A stretch of DNA of 64,000 nucleotides from Candidatus Nitrososphaera evergladensis SR1 (GTDB lineage Archaea > Thermoproteota > Nitrososphaeria > Nitrososphaerales > Nitrososphaeraceae). The stretch covers positions 2,232,001 to 2,296,000 of the forward strand of contig NZ_CP007174.1 of assembly GCF_000730285.1 (NCBI RefSeq). The letters run 5' to 3'. Position numbers and translations under genes: made by a program. Shown here piece after piece: positions 52,185 through 60,241 of the stretch. Below the pieces are notes generated by a model. The model was not told the DNA's origin, did not search any database, and worked only from the letters and a program-made list of their open reading frames with translations. Position 1 is the first letter of the stretch; the number at the start of each line of letters is the position of its first letter.

Positions 52185-53222
52185 ATGAGCTGCTCTGACG
52201 AATATTTCTCGCACTCGACGACAGGCGAAGATAATAACCTGATACAGATAACGCCCAGAGTCAAGGAGAAGCTCAAAAAAGCCAAGTACGGCGTCTACAA
52301 CCACTCGGCGGTGGAGCTGTGCCACTGGACGAAAAAGTCGTTTGCAAACGAGGGTTCTTGCTACAAGCACAAGTTCTACGGCATATCGACGCACCAGTGC
52401 ATGGAGATGACCCCCACCGCGATGAACTGCGAGAACAGGTGCGTGTACTGCTGGCGGCCGGCGGAATTCTACGATACGCTTGAAATGCCGGAGCAGATGG
52501 TAGACGAGCCAGAAGTCATCGTCCAGAACCTGATGGCCGAGCGCAAGAAGCTGATAAACGGATTTTACGGCAACTCCAAGAACGACGAGACCAAGCTTGA
52601 CGAGTCGCTTTTGCCAGCGCATTACGCGATCTCGCTTTCCGGCGAGCCTACCATGTACCCAAAACTGCCGCAGCTGATAAAATACCTAAAGACGTTAAAG
52701 GCCACGAAATCGATATTCCTTGTGACAAACGGCCAAGAGCCGGACATGCTGCGCAGGCTCGAAAGCGAAGACGCGCTTCCGACCCAGATCTACCTGTCTA
52801 CAAACGCGTCGAACAGGAAAATGTTTCTGCAGGTAAACCGCCCGCGACACAAGGGCGCGTGGGAGCGCTGGCAGGACAGTCTGCACTTTCTGTCGACTGT
52901 CGACACACGGACGGTCCTGCGCATGACGATAATCCGGGGCTACAACGACGGCTCAGACGACATCAAGGATTTTGCAAAGGTGATGTCAGAAGGAGACCCT
53001 CACTTTATCGAGATCAAGTCGTACATGCACGTCGGCATGTCCACCCAGCGCCTGGAGAGGGACAACATGCTAGGCATGGAGGAGGTGCGCGGCTATGCGA
53101 ACAAGCTGTGCGAAAAGATGCCGGCGTTTTCAGTGATGGACGAAAGCGAGATTTCCAGGATTGTAGTGTTGCAGAACAAAAAACGGTACGTCGACCGCTG
53201 GATCAAGTCCTATTTTGAATAA
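52185..53222 (+). CDS. taw1: tRNA 4-demethylwyosine synthase Taw1
   Basis: A 345-residue radical-SAM enzyme. It joins pyruvate carbons to N1-methylguanosine-37 of tRNA-Phe, forming the tricyclic core of wyosine. The cluster motif is C82-x3-C86-x2-C89 in MNCENRCVYCW. ISLSGEPTMYP and FLVTNGQEP match the SAM site. Cysteines at about residues 46, 59 and 72 may hold the second cluster. It is convergent with rdgB, sharing 20 bases at the ends. Confidence 0.95.
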   Translation: MSCSDEYFSHSTTGEDNNLIQITPRVKEKLKKAKYGVYNHSAVELCHWTKKSFANEGSCYKHKFYGISTHQCMEMTPTAMNCENRCVYCWRPAEFYDTLEMPEQMVDEPEVIVQNLMAERKKLINGFYGNSKNDETKLDESLLPAHYAISLSGEPTMYPKLPQLIKYLKTLKATKSIFLVTNGQEPDMLRRLESEDALPTQIYLSTNASNRKMFLQVNRPRHKGAWERWQDSLHFLSTVDTRTVLRMTIIRGYNDGSDDIKDFAKVMSEGDPHFIEIKSYMHVGMSTQRLERDNMLGMEEVRGYANKLCEKMPAFSVMDESEISRIVVLQNKKRYVDRWIKSYFE

Positions 53223-53775
53223 GAAGTTGCCATTCCGCAAACTTTTCAAGCGCTTTTTTCCTGTGTGAATAGTCGTTTTTCTTGTCTGCCAGCTCGGCAA
53301 AAGTTACATCTGCTCCTTCCGGCGCAAATATCGGGTCATAGCCCCATCCTCCCTCGGTGATTTTTTCAGAGATCCGGCCCTGAACTTTGCCTTCAAACAA
53401 TTGCAGGTTGTTGCCATCAAAAAAAGCGACGAGCGAGCGAAACGACGCCAAGCGATCTTGTTTTCCTTCAAGGAGCTTCAATACCCCGGCATTGCCTATG
53501 GTCTTGAAAACGTACGATGAGTACTGGCCCGGAAAGCCGCCAAGCGCGTCAACAAAGAGCCCATCGTCTTCCACTATCACCGGCTTTTGGACCCTGGCGT
53601 ACGCGCTCTTTGCCTTTTCCCGGGCGATTTCCTCAAGCGAGTCTGACTGGATTTCCACAAGCTCTATCTTGGCAAAGCTTGCCTGTATTCCCCTCATAGC
53701 GAGTATCGACTCGACTTCGCGGAACTTGTTTTGGTTGGTGCTTGCAAATGTCACTATTGCTGTTGCTGGCTGCAA
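53203..53775 (-). CDS. rdgB: XTP/dITP pyrophosphatase (RdgB/HAM1)
   Basis: A 190-residue house-cleaning enzyme that hydrolyses non-canonical purine triphosphates such as dITP. FASTNQNKFREVESIL at the start, VEDDGLFVDALGGFPGQYSSY and GWGYDPIF in the middle match the family exactly. Starts TTG 53775 (kept) or GTG 53754 are possible; both give the full fold. It is downstream of bud32 on the minus strand, an arrangement I recall from several archaea. Confidence 0.95.
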   Translation of the reverse strand: MQPATAIVTFASTNQNKFREVESILAMRGIQASFAKIELVEIQSDSLEEIAREKAKSAYARVQKPVIVEDDGLFVDALGGFPGQYSSYVFKTIGNAGVLKLLEGKQDRLASFRSLVAFFDGNNLQLFEGKVQGRISEKITEGGWGYDPIFAPEGADVTFAELADKKNDYSHRKKALEKFAEWQLLIQNRT

Positions 53776-53821
53776 TTGCTCAAAAAGAGGTGTTGTCGCG
53801 GGCGAATAAAAATGTGCATAG

Positions 53822-54439
53822 TCATGCCACGCGGGCGTACCTGCCCCGCTGCTCTATCTCCCTGACGTTTTCAAGGATCTTTGTAGTTTTTTTCTTGCCC
53901 GCCACGCTTTCGTAACCTTTCACAAAGCTTGAAAACGCGCCCCTGACTGAAATGTGGGCGCTTGTAAACACCTCCTTTATGAGCCGGACGTCGACTGCCA
54001 TGTCTTCCGTCCTTTCGGAATAGTAAGAAAGGCCAAAATCAAGGAGGACGAGCCTGTTATTGTTGTCAACAATAAAGTTTGAAGTGGTCAGGTCGCCATG
54101 CACGATTCCTGCGGCGTGCAGCAGTGCGGCATACCGGCCCATCTCTTGGCACAGCTTTGCAGTGAGCGCATCCCTTGCAGGCGTGCCATCCACGCGCTCC
54201 ATGATTATCTCCGCCCTTTCAGGGTCGACAAAATAGACAAACGGGGTGCGGACGCCGGCTGACTTGGCGGCCGACATGAACCCTGCCTCGTGCACCGTCC
54301 GCTGCCTCCTTATGGAGGAATCTAGGGCGCTGTGGCGGTACGGCTTTGGCTCCCGCACCTTTGCTATCGCCTGCTTGCCGTGCCAGTCTGCAAGGTAATA
54401 GATGTCTGCCTCAGCGCCCTTTTTCAAAAGCTGCTGCAA
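53822..54439 (-). CDS. bud32: Bud32 kinase/ATPase of the KEOPS complex
   Basis: A 205-residue RIO-related kinase from TTG 54439. KKGAEADIYYLADW is the nucleotide loop, MERVDGTPARDAL follows, GIVHGDLTTSNFIV is the catalytic loop and LLDFGLSYYS the metal-binding DFG. With Kae1, Pcc1 and Cgi121 it makes t6A37 in tRNA. Kae1 lies on the same strand about 350 bases upstream but is not fused to it. A start at 54583 would read through the opposite-strand gene. Confidence 0.93.
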   Translation of the reverse strand: MQQLLKKGAEADIYYLADWHGKQAIAKVREPKPYRHSALDSSIRRQRTVHEAGFMSAAKSAGVRTPFVYFVDPERAEIIMERVDGTPARDALTAKLCQEMGRYAALLHAAGIVHGDLTTSNFIVDNNNRLVLLDFGLSYYSERTEDMAVDVRLIKEVFTSAHISVRGAFSSFVKGYESVAGKKKTTKILENVREIEQRGRYARVA

Positions 54440-54472
54440 TAGTAATATACCGTCTAAAGTGGAGATAAAAAC

Positions 54473-54787
54473 GTGAGTTTTGAGCCCCAGGAAGGCGAAA
54501 AGGTCCTGCTCAGGGAGGACTGCGCTGAGGATAGGCTGAAAAGCGGCGTCCTTATCCTTACAAACAAGCGCATTCTCTTTCAAAAGACAGAGGGGCGCAT
54601 GGCCACGTTTTCAAAGAAGGAAGGAGAGATCATCCTGGATATACCGCTCCAGGCGATTTCCGCTTTCAGGGCGGAAGGGTTTCTCGTGAAAAAGTTTGTC
54701 ATCGTCGCAGTGGACCAGACCTACAAGTTTGGCGTGTTTTCAAACAGCAAGTGGGAAAAGGAAATGCGCCAGGCCAAGGGCCTCTAA
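54473..54787 (+). CDS. PH/GRAM-like small protein
   Basis: A 104-residue protein. LREDCAEDRLKSGVLILTNKRILFQ, then IPLQAISAFRAEGFLVKKFVIVAVDQTYKFGVFSN is the order of strands of a bacterial PH-like or GRAM domain, the TNKRILF turn being typical. The C-terminal helix is short and basic. It lies between kae1 and bud32 on the opposite strand; it overlaps the kae1 end by four bases and starts 33 bases from the bud32 start. It may bind a membrane lipid. Start is GTG. Confidence 0.7.
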   Translation: MSFEPQEGEKVLLREDCAEDRLKSGVLILTNKRILFQKTEGRMATFSKKEGEIILDIPLQAISAFRAEGFLVKKFVIVAVDQTYKFGVFSNSKWEKEMRQAKGL

Positions 54788-55782
54788 TTACGCCACGCGA
54801 CATTGACGGTGTCAAGCCGCCACGACTGCGTGACTGACGCGTCCTTTACTGCGACTTTGTTCTTTGTGGCTGCATAGTCTAGGAGCGCTGTCCACGCTAT
54901 CTGCGCGCCGTTGTCGCCGGCAAACTTTATCGGGCACGCAAAAAACCTGCTGTCCTGCCTTGCGCACGCCGACTCGAGCATGGAGGCAAGGCGCCTGTTT
55001 GCAGAGACGCCGCCTACTATCATCATCTCCCGTTTGCCAGTAAAGGAAAGCGCCCGCTCGACTGCCTCGGCAAGCATTGCAAACGACGTTTCCTGGAGCG
55101 AATAACAGACATCTGACAGGTCCGCCTTGTCTTTTTGCGCCAAGCGTACAGCGGCAGTCAGCAGGCCGGAGAAGGACACGTCGTTTCCCTTTACCACGTA
55201 CGGCAGCTGCGTATAGTTTTTCTGCTGCGACTCGCCTGCAAGCTGCTCTACCTTGCCGCCACAGGGCGACGCGAAGCCCATCGCCCTTCCAAACTGGTCC
55301 AGCAGCTGGCCGATGGTGATGTCAAGCGTTTCTCCAAAGACGCGCCAGCGGCCGTGCGAAAACGCAAGTATCATGGTGTGGCCGCCGGACACCAAAAGTA
55401 CAAGCGGATCGTGCGCCCCAGTCAGCATCGCGCCAAGCTCGATGTGCCCCAGAGCGTGGTTTACAGGCACAAGCGGCTTTTTGTAAAATCCCGCAAGGGT
55501 CCTTGCCACCACCGCTCCAACGCGCAGGCACGGACCGAGGCCGGGCCCGGCAGAGTAGCCGATGATATCGACGTCTTTCATGGTCGCGCTGGCATCCTCA
55601 AGTGCCTGCCTCAGTACTTGCGACGACACTTCAATGTGGTGCCTTGACGCCTCCCTTGGGTGAATGCCCTTTCCCTCCGGCGCCTTGTACGCATCACGGG
55701 CGTCTGACAAAACCTTGCCATTTCTGTCCACGACTGCGCATCCAAACGTGTGCGCAGTGCTTTCAATCCCAAGGCAGAGCAT
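54784..55782 (-). CDS. kae1: tRNA threonylcarbamoyladenosine synthase subunit Kae1
   Basis: A 332-residue catalytic subunit of KEOPS. It moves the threonylcarbamoyl group to A37 of ANN-decoding tRNAs. LGIESTAHTFGCAVV starts the fold. NHALGHIELGAML gives the two histidines for the iron. LLVSGGHTMIL and GGVSANRRLASML fit the ASKHA nucleotide site, with CPIKFAGDNGAQIAW near the end. It is transcribed with the YchF-like GTPase just upstream (11 bases). Confidence 0.96.
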   Translation of the reverse strand: MLCLGIESTAHTFGCAVVDRNGKVLSDARDAYKAPEGKGIHPREASRHHIEVSSQVLRQALEDASATMKDVDIIGYSAGPGLGPCLRVGAVVARTLAGFYKKPLVPVNHALGHIELGAMLTGAHDPLVLLVSGGHTMILAFSHGRWRVFGETLDITIGQLLDQFGRAMGFASPCGGKVEQLAGESQQKNYTQLPYVVKGNDVSFSGLLTAAVRLAQKDKADLSDVCYSLQETSFAMLAEAVERALSFTGKREMMIVGGVSANRRLASMLESACARQDSRFFACPIKFAGDNGAQIAWTALLDYAATKNKVAVKDASVTQSWRLDTVNVAWRN

Positions 55783-55793
55783 TTCTGTTATTG

Positions 55794-56996
55794 TTATCCC
55801 CTGCTTGACGCAGACACTATCTTTATCACGTCGCCGCTCTTTAGTTGGTGGTCGGCGCCGATGCGCTGCTTTGTCCTTGCGTCCACGGCGTACAGGAAGC
55901 CTTTTGCAAGGTCTGCGTGCACCGTCCCGGCAAGGTCCTTTGCAGTCGAGCCTGTTGGCAGCAGTCGAACATCGGGAAGCACGTTTCCCTTTTTGTCTGC
56001 CAGCTTGAACTCGTCTTCAACTGGATACACTGCAACGAGGTGCAAGAGATCAAAGCATGCGATGTTTATCGCCTCTTGCACGCCTGTCGAGCCGTACTTT
56101 TCTATGAGCGCCCTGACAATGTCAAGCGCCTTTTTCTGCTGATCGTTGAGCGCGACATCAGGCTTGACATCAAACGAGTCGTCCCCCGGCAGGTAGTGGA
56201 GTATGCCTTTTTTAGAAGCTTTTTTGAGCATCGCCTCTGCCTCTGACGCGCATGGAACGACGGTGAGGCCGGCTTTTTTCATCCTGTCAATGTTGGCCTC
56301 TGCGGTGGGCAGGTCGGCCTTGTTTGCCGCCACCAGAAAGGGCTTAGCCTTTGCCCGAAGCACCTTGCAAAAGTGCAGTATGTCAGCCTCGCTCCACAAA
56401 GTCGGCTTTTTCGACGCAAGGCCGGACTCGTGCACGGCTGCAAAAATCTGGTGCTCAGGTATCGCAAGCCCAGACAGCCTCTTGGCAAGCATCTGCTCCA
56501 GTTTCTGGCCCTGGTTTTCCGCCTCCCTTGCAGTCTTGCTCCAGTCCCGGGAGACAATGCCGGCCATCCAAAGGTCAAACTCTTCTTCCACGAAATTGAT
56601 GTCAAACATAGGGTCGCCCGTGCCTGCAGGGACTGTTTTGCCGGCGCTGTCAGTCGAGCCTGACGCGTCCACGACGTGTATCAGCACGTCTGCCTGCCTT
56701 GCATCGTCAAGGAACTTGTTGCCAAGGCCCTTACCTGCGTGCGCGCCCGGCACGAGGCCGGCGACGTCTATTAGTTTGACAGGTATGAAGCGGTTGCCGT
56801 CAATGCACATCGAGTGGACAGGGTTGTCCTGCACGCCAAACTCGCGGCAGACGCACTTTACCCTTGCGTAGGCGACGCCCACGTTTGGTTCTATGGTGGT
56901 AAACGGGTAGTTTGCCGCAGGCACGGCAAGCTCTGTAGCAGCATTAAAGAATGTGGACTTGCCCACGTTGGCCTTGCCGATGAGCCCTATTATCAT
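55794..56996 (-). CDS. YchF/Ygr210-type GTPase with TGS domain
   Basis: A 401-residue translation-associated GTPase of the Obg/YchF group, archaeal branch. G1 is GKANVGKST, switch II IDVAGLVPGAH, and G4 reads ANKAD. The C-terminal TGS domain is about residues 325-401 (VLPDVRLLPTGSTAKDLAGTVH, KGFLYAVDARTKQRIG). It probably binds ribosomes. The start MIIGLIGKANVG is chosen over one 12 residues earlier. Confidence 0.93.
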   Translation of the reverse strand: MIIGLIGKANVGKSTFFNAATELAVPAANYPFTTIEPNVGVAYARVKCVCREFGVQDNPVHSMCIDGNRFIPVKLIDVAGLVPGAHAGKGLGNKFLDDARQADVLIHVVDASGSTDSAGKTVPAGTGDPMFDINFVEEEFDLWMAGIVSRDWSKTAREAENQGQKLEQMLAKRLSGLAIPEHQIFAAVHESGLASKKPTLWSEADILHFCKVLRAKAKPFLVAANKADLPTAEANIDRMKKAGLTVVPCASEAEAMLKKASKKGILHYLPGDDSFDVKPDVALNDQQKKALDIVRALIEKYGSTGVQEAINIACFDLLHLVAVYPVEDEFKLADKKGNVLPDVRLLPTGSTAKDLAGTVHADLAKGFLYAVDARTKQRIGADHQLKSGDVIKIVSASSRG

Positions 56997-57068
56997 ATAA
57001 GAAGACAATAACAAAAGGCTTTGAACCAGCATTAATGTTTTTCAAGACCCTTGCCTGCAACGAAGGAC

Positions 57069-57554
57069 ATGGACGCAAGGGCGTGGGTAAAGGCGCTTGG
57101 CCTGAAAGAGCACCCAGAGGGAGGCTATTTCAAAGAGACGTACCGCGCAGGGATGGAAATTGACCTGCCGGGCTTTGATGGGCGCAGGAGCGCAGGTACG
57201 GCAATATACTATCTCTTGAAAAGCGGCCAGTTTTCCGCGTTTCACAGGATCAAGTCTGACGAAGTATGGCACTTTTACGCAGGAAGCCCGCTTGCGGTCC
57301 ACGTCATAGACAGAGAAGACGGCAAATACCAGAAAATGACAATAGGCAAAGGCAAAAGACCGGCATTGCAGGCCGTCGTAAAGGCAGGGTGCTGGTTTGC
57401 CGCCTCTGTAGACAAACCTCATTCATACTCGCTTGTCGGGTGCACGGTTGCGCCGGGTTTTGATTTTCGTGACTGGGAGGCAGGCTGGCGCGACGAGCTG
57501 CTTGCATCGTACCCAGAGCACAAACAGATAATAGTAAAGTTCACAAGACAATAA
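57069..57554 (+). CDS. Cupin of the DUF985 family
   Basis: A 161-residue protein from ATG 57069 (TTG 57051 would add six residues). LKEHPEGGYFKETYR, then SAFHRIKSDEVWHFYAGSPL with the two histidines and the glutamate, and VAPGFDFRDWE are characteristic of DUF985. The cupin barrel probably binds metal. It is known from structural work in related bacteria without a defined reaction. It precedes the queC-queE-folE operon by 30 bases but shares no clear function with it. Confidence 0.85.
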   Translation: MDARAWVKALGLKEHPEGGYFKETYRAGMEIDLPGFDGRRSAGTAIYYLLKSGQFSAFHRIKSDEVWHFYAGSPLAVHVIDREDGKYQKMTIGKGKRPALQAVVKAGCWFAASVDKPHSYSLVGCTVAPGFDFRDWEAGWRDELLASYPEHKQIIVKFTRQ

Positions 57555-57584
57555 TAATTAATCCCAATAACCAACTCTGCCCTC

Positions 57585-58289
57585 GTGCCAAGGCAGGCTG
57601 CGGCCGTTTGCATCGTAAGCGGAGGGCTGGACTCGGTATGCTATGCCGCCACGCTTGCCAGAGATTATGATATTTACATGATAACGTTTGCGTATGGCCA
57701 GCGGGCTAGGAGGGAGATAGACGCGGCCAGGTATTTTGCCAGGGTCCTAAAGGCAAAAGAGCACAGGATAGTTGACATCAGCTTCATGAAAGGGCTGTAC
57801 GGCAAGAGCAACGCGCTCACAGACGGCAGGCAAGAGCTGTCAAAGGATTTTTCGCAAAGCCTTGTCGTTCCCATACGGAACGCGATATTCATAGCGATTG
57901 CAGGCGCATGGGCAATGAGCATCAACGCAAGGGCGGTGGCGTACGGCGCCCATTCCGGCGACGTGCCGCACTATGCCGACTGCAGGCCCGAGTTTGCCAA
58001 GGCGATGGCAGAGGCGCTAAACATCGCTGACATTGACAGCATCAGGTCGGGCCAGAGGCAGCAAATAGAGATAGCGTCGCCGGCGGTGCAGGGCCTGAGC
58101 AAGTCAGAGCTTTTAAAGGCAGGACGGGCCACGCTTGGAGACAGCCTGTTCAGGACGTGGAGCTGCTACTCTAACGGCGTTAGGAGAGCAGGCAAATACG
58201 TCCACTGCGGCGCGTGCGAATCGTGTATAAGTAGGAAAAAGGCATTCACTGACGCCCAGATACATGACAGGACGCGCTATGCAGCGTGA
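57585..58289 (+). CDS. queC: 7-cyano-7-deazaguanine synthase QueC
   Basis: A 234-residue ATP-dependent enzyme that turns 7-carboxy-7-deazaguanine into preQ0, the precursor of archaeosine. IVSGGLDSVCYAATLA is the PP-loop, VPIRNAIFIAIAGAWA and YGAHSGDVPHYADCRPEF fit the family. The zinc cysteines are at the end: CSYCNGV-like SCYSNGVRR and HCGACESCISRKKAF. Start is GTG. The next gene queE overlaps by 26 bases. Confidence 0.96.
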   Translation: MPRQAAAVCIVSGGLDSVCYAATLARDYDIYMITFAYGQRARREIDAARYFARVLKAKEHRIVDISFMKGLYGKSNALTDGRQELSKDFSQSLVVPIRNAIFIAIAGAWAMSINARAVAYGAHSGDVPHYADCRPEFAKAMAEALNIADIDSIRSGQRQQIEIASPAVQGLSKSELLKAGRATLGDSLFRTWSCYSNGVRRAGKYVHCGACESCISRKKAFTDAQIHDRTRYAA

Positions 58290-59031
58290 GCAGCAGGGGC
58301 GGAGGACCGCCGGGACGGTAAGGCTGAGCGAGATCTTTACCAGCATCGAGGGCGAAGGAGTGTTCTTTGGCACCAAGACGATGTTTGTCAGGCTTGCAGG
58401 CTGCCCGCTGAAATGCCACTGGTGCGATACGCCGTACGCAATACCCATGGATTCTGGCGAGAGCCATACGGTAGAAGAGGTAAAAGAGATGATCTCCAAT
58501 GACCTGCAGGAAAACACCTACAAGGTAAATTTCACGGGAGGCGAGCCTCTGGCGCAGCATGAAGCGGTGATGGAGTTGGCCAAGTTTGTCAGGGAAAAAA
58601 AAGGCGTCAAGACATACCTTGAATCGGCCTGCTACGACTCGGCCCGCTTTGCCAAAGTCCTGCCGTACATCGACATTTGCAAGATCGAGTTCAAGATGAA
58701 AGACGCAAGGGCAGTCGTTGACGACAAGCACTATAACAATCTGCTGAAAAACGAGCTTGAATGCCTGAGAATAGCAGTCGATGCAGGCAAGATGCCCTAC
58801 GTCAAAGTGGTAGTGACCAATTCGACAGACGTTGACGAGTTTGCAAGCCTGGTCAGGCAGGTATTCAGAGTCGCCAGTCCTAAAAACATAGCAGGATTTA
58901 TAATACAGCCGAGCCATAAGACAGACGAGCCCGTGTTGGAGAGGCTTTTTGCGTTTTATGACGCAGTCTACCCATTCTACGATCAGGTCAGGGTCGTACC
59001 GCAACTTCACAAGATAATAGGAGCGCGCTAG
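58264..59031 (+). CDS. queE: 7-carboxy-7-deazaguanine synthase QueE
   Basis: A 255-residue radical-SAM enzyme that rearranges 6-carboxytetrahydropterin into 7-carboxy-7-deazaguanine. SEIFTSIEGEGVFFGT is the substrate loop. The cluster motif is C47-x3-C51-x2-C54 (GCPLKCHWCD) and NFTGGEPLAQ is the SAM site. Start could be ATG 58264 or 58279. It is between queC and folE, with the three in pathway order for preQ0. Confidence 0.95.
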   Translation: MTGRAMQREQQGRRTAGTVRLSEIFTSIEGEGVFFGTKTMFVRLAGCPLKCHWCDTPYAIPMDSGESHTVEEVKEMISNDLQENTYKVNFTGGEPLAQHEAVMELAKFVREKKGVKTYLESACYDSARFAKVLPYIDICKIEFKMKDARAVVDDKHYNNLLKNELECLRIAVDAGKMPYVKVVVTNSTDVDEFASLVRQVFRVASPKNIAGFIIQPSHKTDEPVLERLFAFYDAVYPFYDQVRVVPQLHKIIGAR

Positions 59032-59040
59032 CACAGCATA

Positions 59041-59607
59041 ATGAAGGATAACGGCAAAATCAACAAGAAAAAGATAGCAAAACTTCTCAGGCAGCTCCTC
59101 ATAGAGCTTGGCGAAAACCCGGACCGCGAGGGACTGATGGGAACCCCGGACCGCATGGCCAACATGTACGAGGAGATTCTCGGGGGGTACACCATGGACG
59201 CCGAGCTTGACGTGACGTTTAGCGACGAGACGGACGTCATCGTGGCAAGGGACATCCAGTTCTACAGCATGTGCGAGCACCACATGCTCCCGTTCTTTGG
59301 CAAGGTGCACGTAGCCTACGTGCCGGCAGGCAAGGTGTTTGGCGTTTCAAAACTTGTAAGGCTGGTAGAGAAATACTCTCGCAGGCTGCAGATACAGGAG
59401 CGCCTCACAAAAGAAGTCGCCGACGAGCTGGTGCGCATGGGCGTGAAAGGCGCGATGGTGATAGCAGAGGGAGACCACCTGTGCATGAGGATGCGCGGGG
59501 TGCGCAACAACAGTTCCATGCTCACGATAGCGTACCGCGGAGTGATGGAGCAGAAGGACCTGCGCGAGCACGTGCTTGCCATGATAAAGGCTCCAAAGGC
59601 ATTCTAA
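59041..59607 (+). CDS. folE: GTP cyclohydrolase I
   Basis: A 188-residue type IA enzyme that opens GTP to dihydroneopterin triphosphate, the entry to both folate-like pterins and deazapurines. MCEHHMLPFFGKVHVAYVP and HLCMRMRGVRNNSSMLT have the zinc cysteines and histidine. LVRLVEKYSRRLQIQERLT is in place. It follows queE by 9 bases. The intermediate enzyme QueD is not in the window. Confidence 0.97.
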   Translation: MKDNGKINKKKIAKLLRQLLIELGENPDREGLMGTPDRMANMYEEILGGYTMDAELDVTFSDETDVIVARDIQFYSMCEHHMLPFFGKVHVAYVPAGKVFGVSKLVRLVEKYSRRLQIQERLTKEVADELVRMGVKGAMVIAEGDHLCMRMRGVRNNSSMLTIAYRGVMEQKDLREHVLAMIKAPKAF

Positions 59608-59612
59608 TGTTG

Positions 59613-60119
59613 CTAGGGGTCTGTTGCTGACAGGTCAAAGAATGCCAAATCCCGGTCGTTCCCAATTACTTGGCCGCTTTTGGCATCTATCAGGTAATAA
59701 TAACCCCGGTAGCCGTCATTACCGGATGTTGTAACTTCCACGTGCCAGAAATGCTGGTTCCAATAGGCTTGTAAAAACCGATGTTCTTTGGTGTAAAGCC
59801 ACATGTCTGCAGACGGACTTTTTTCATCATCTGCCATGAAGGCTAGCCCATTAGCTGTTACGTGGATGAGTTTTGCAGTCGATTCTTTGTCGGGAAAGAG
59901 GCTTGCGTCCCTGTTAGGCTCTCTATCGACCTGATTGAGGGCGATCCTGGTTGCGTCATCCTTTGATATCGCATAGGGTTTTGAGCTGGCAGCAAACTTC
60001 TGCTGGTAGAGAAGTGCTGCGGCAGCAAATATCCCAAAGGCAAAAAGAGCGACGGTAAGCACCCTGAGGGACATCTTGTTTTTCTTTAGACCTTGCGAGC
60101 CGTTTGTCGCAGAGGACAA
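59613..60119 (-). CDS. Membrane-anchored PepSY-like protein
   Basis: A 168-residue protein with one N-terminal helix (LRVLTVALFAFGIFAAAALLYQ) after a basic KKNK. The extracytoplasmic part begins ISKDDATRIALNQV, as PepSY domains do, and ends with YYYLIDAKSGQVIGND. PepSY domains bind or inhibit surface peptidases. The TTG 60119 start keeps the basic flank; ATG 60074 is possible. It is convergent with folE (5 bases between). Confidence 0.7.
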   Translation of the reverse strand: MSSATNGSQGLKKNKMSLRVLTVALFAFGIFAAAALLYQQKFAASSKPYAISKDDATRIALNQVDREPNRDASLFPDKESTAKLIHVTANGLAFMADDEKSPSADMWLYTKEHRFLQAYWNQHFWHVEVTTSGNDGYRGYYYLIDAKSGQVIGNDRDLAFFDLSATDP

Positions 60120-60241
60120 CTGCGTTATCTATTGCTGCTAGACGACCTTAAGTAGTTTCATCCAAATGACGAATCTGCCAAGAAATGGGTGGTGTGAATA
60201 GTTAAATAAGAAAAGCATCAGAATACCGCTCGTTATCTCAT

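Noticed and set aside
57051-57554. The DUF985 cupin as the missing pterin enzyme of the preQ0 operon
   Set aside because: Its motifs are those of DUF985 and not of QueD, and it has its own upstream region.
58246-59310. A 354-residue minus-strand frame over queE and folE
   Set aside because: Antisense shadow of two certain genes; rich in His, Cys and Leu as expected from reversed GC-biased codons.
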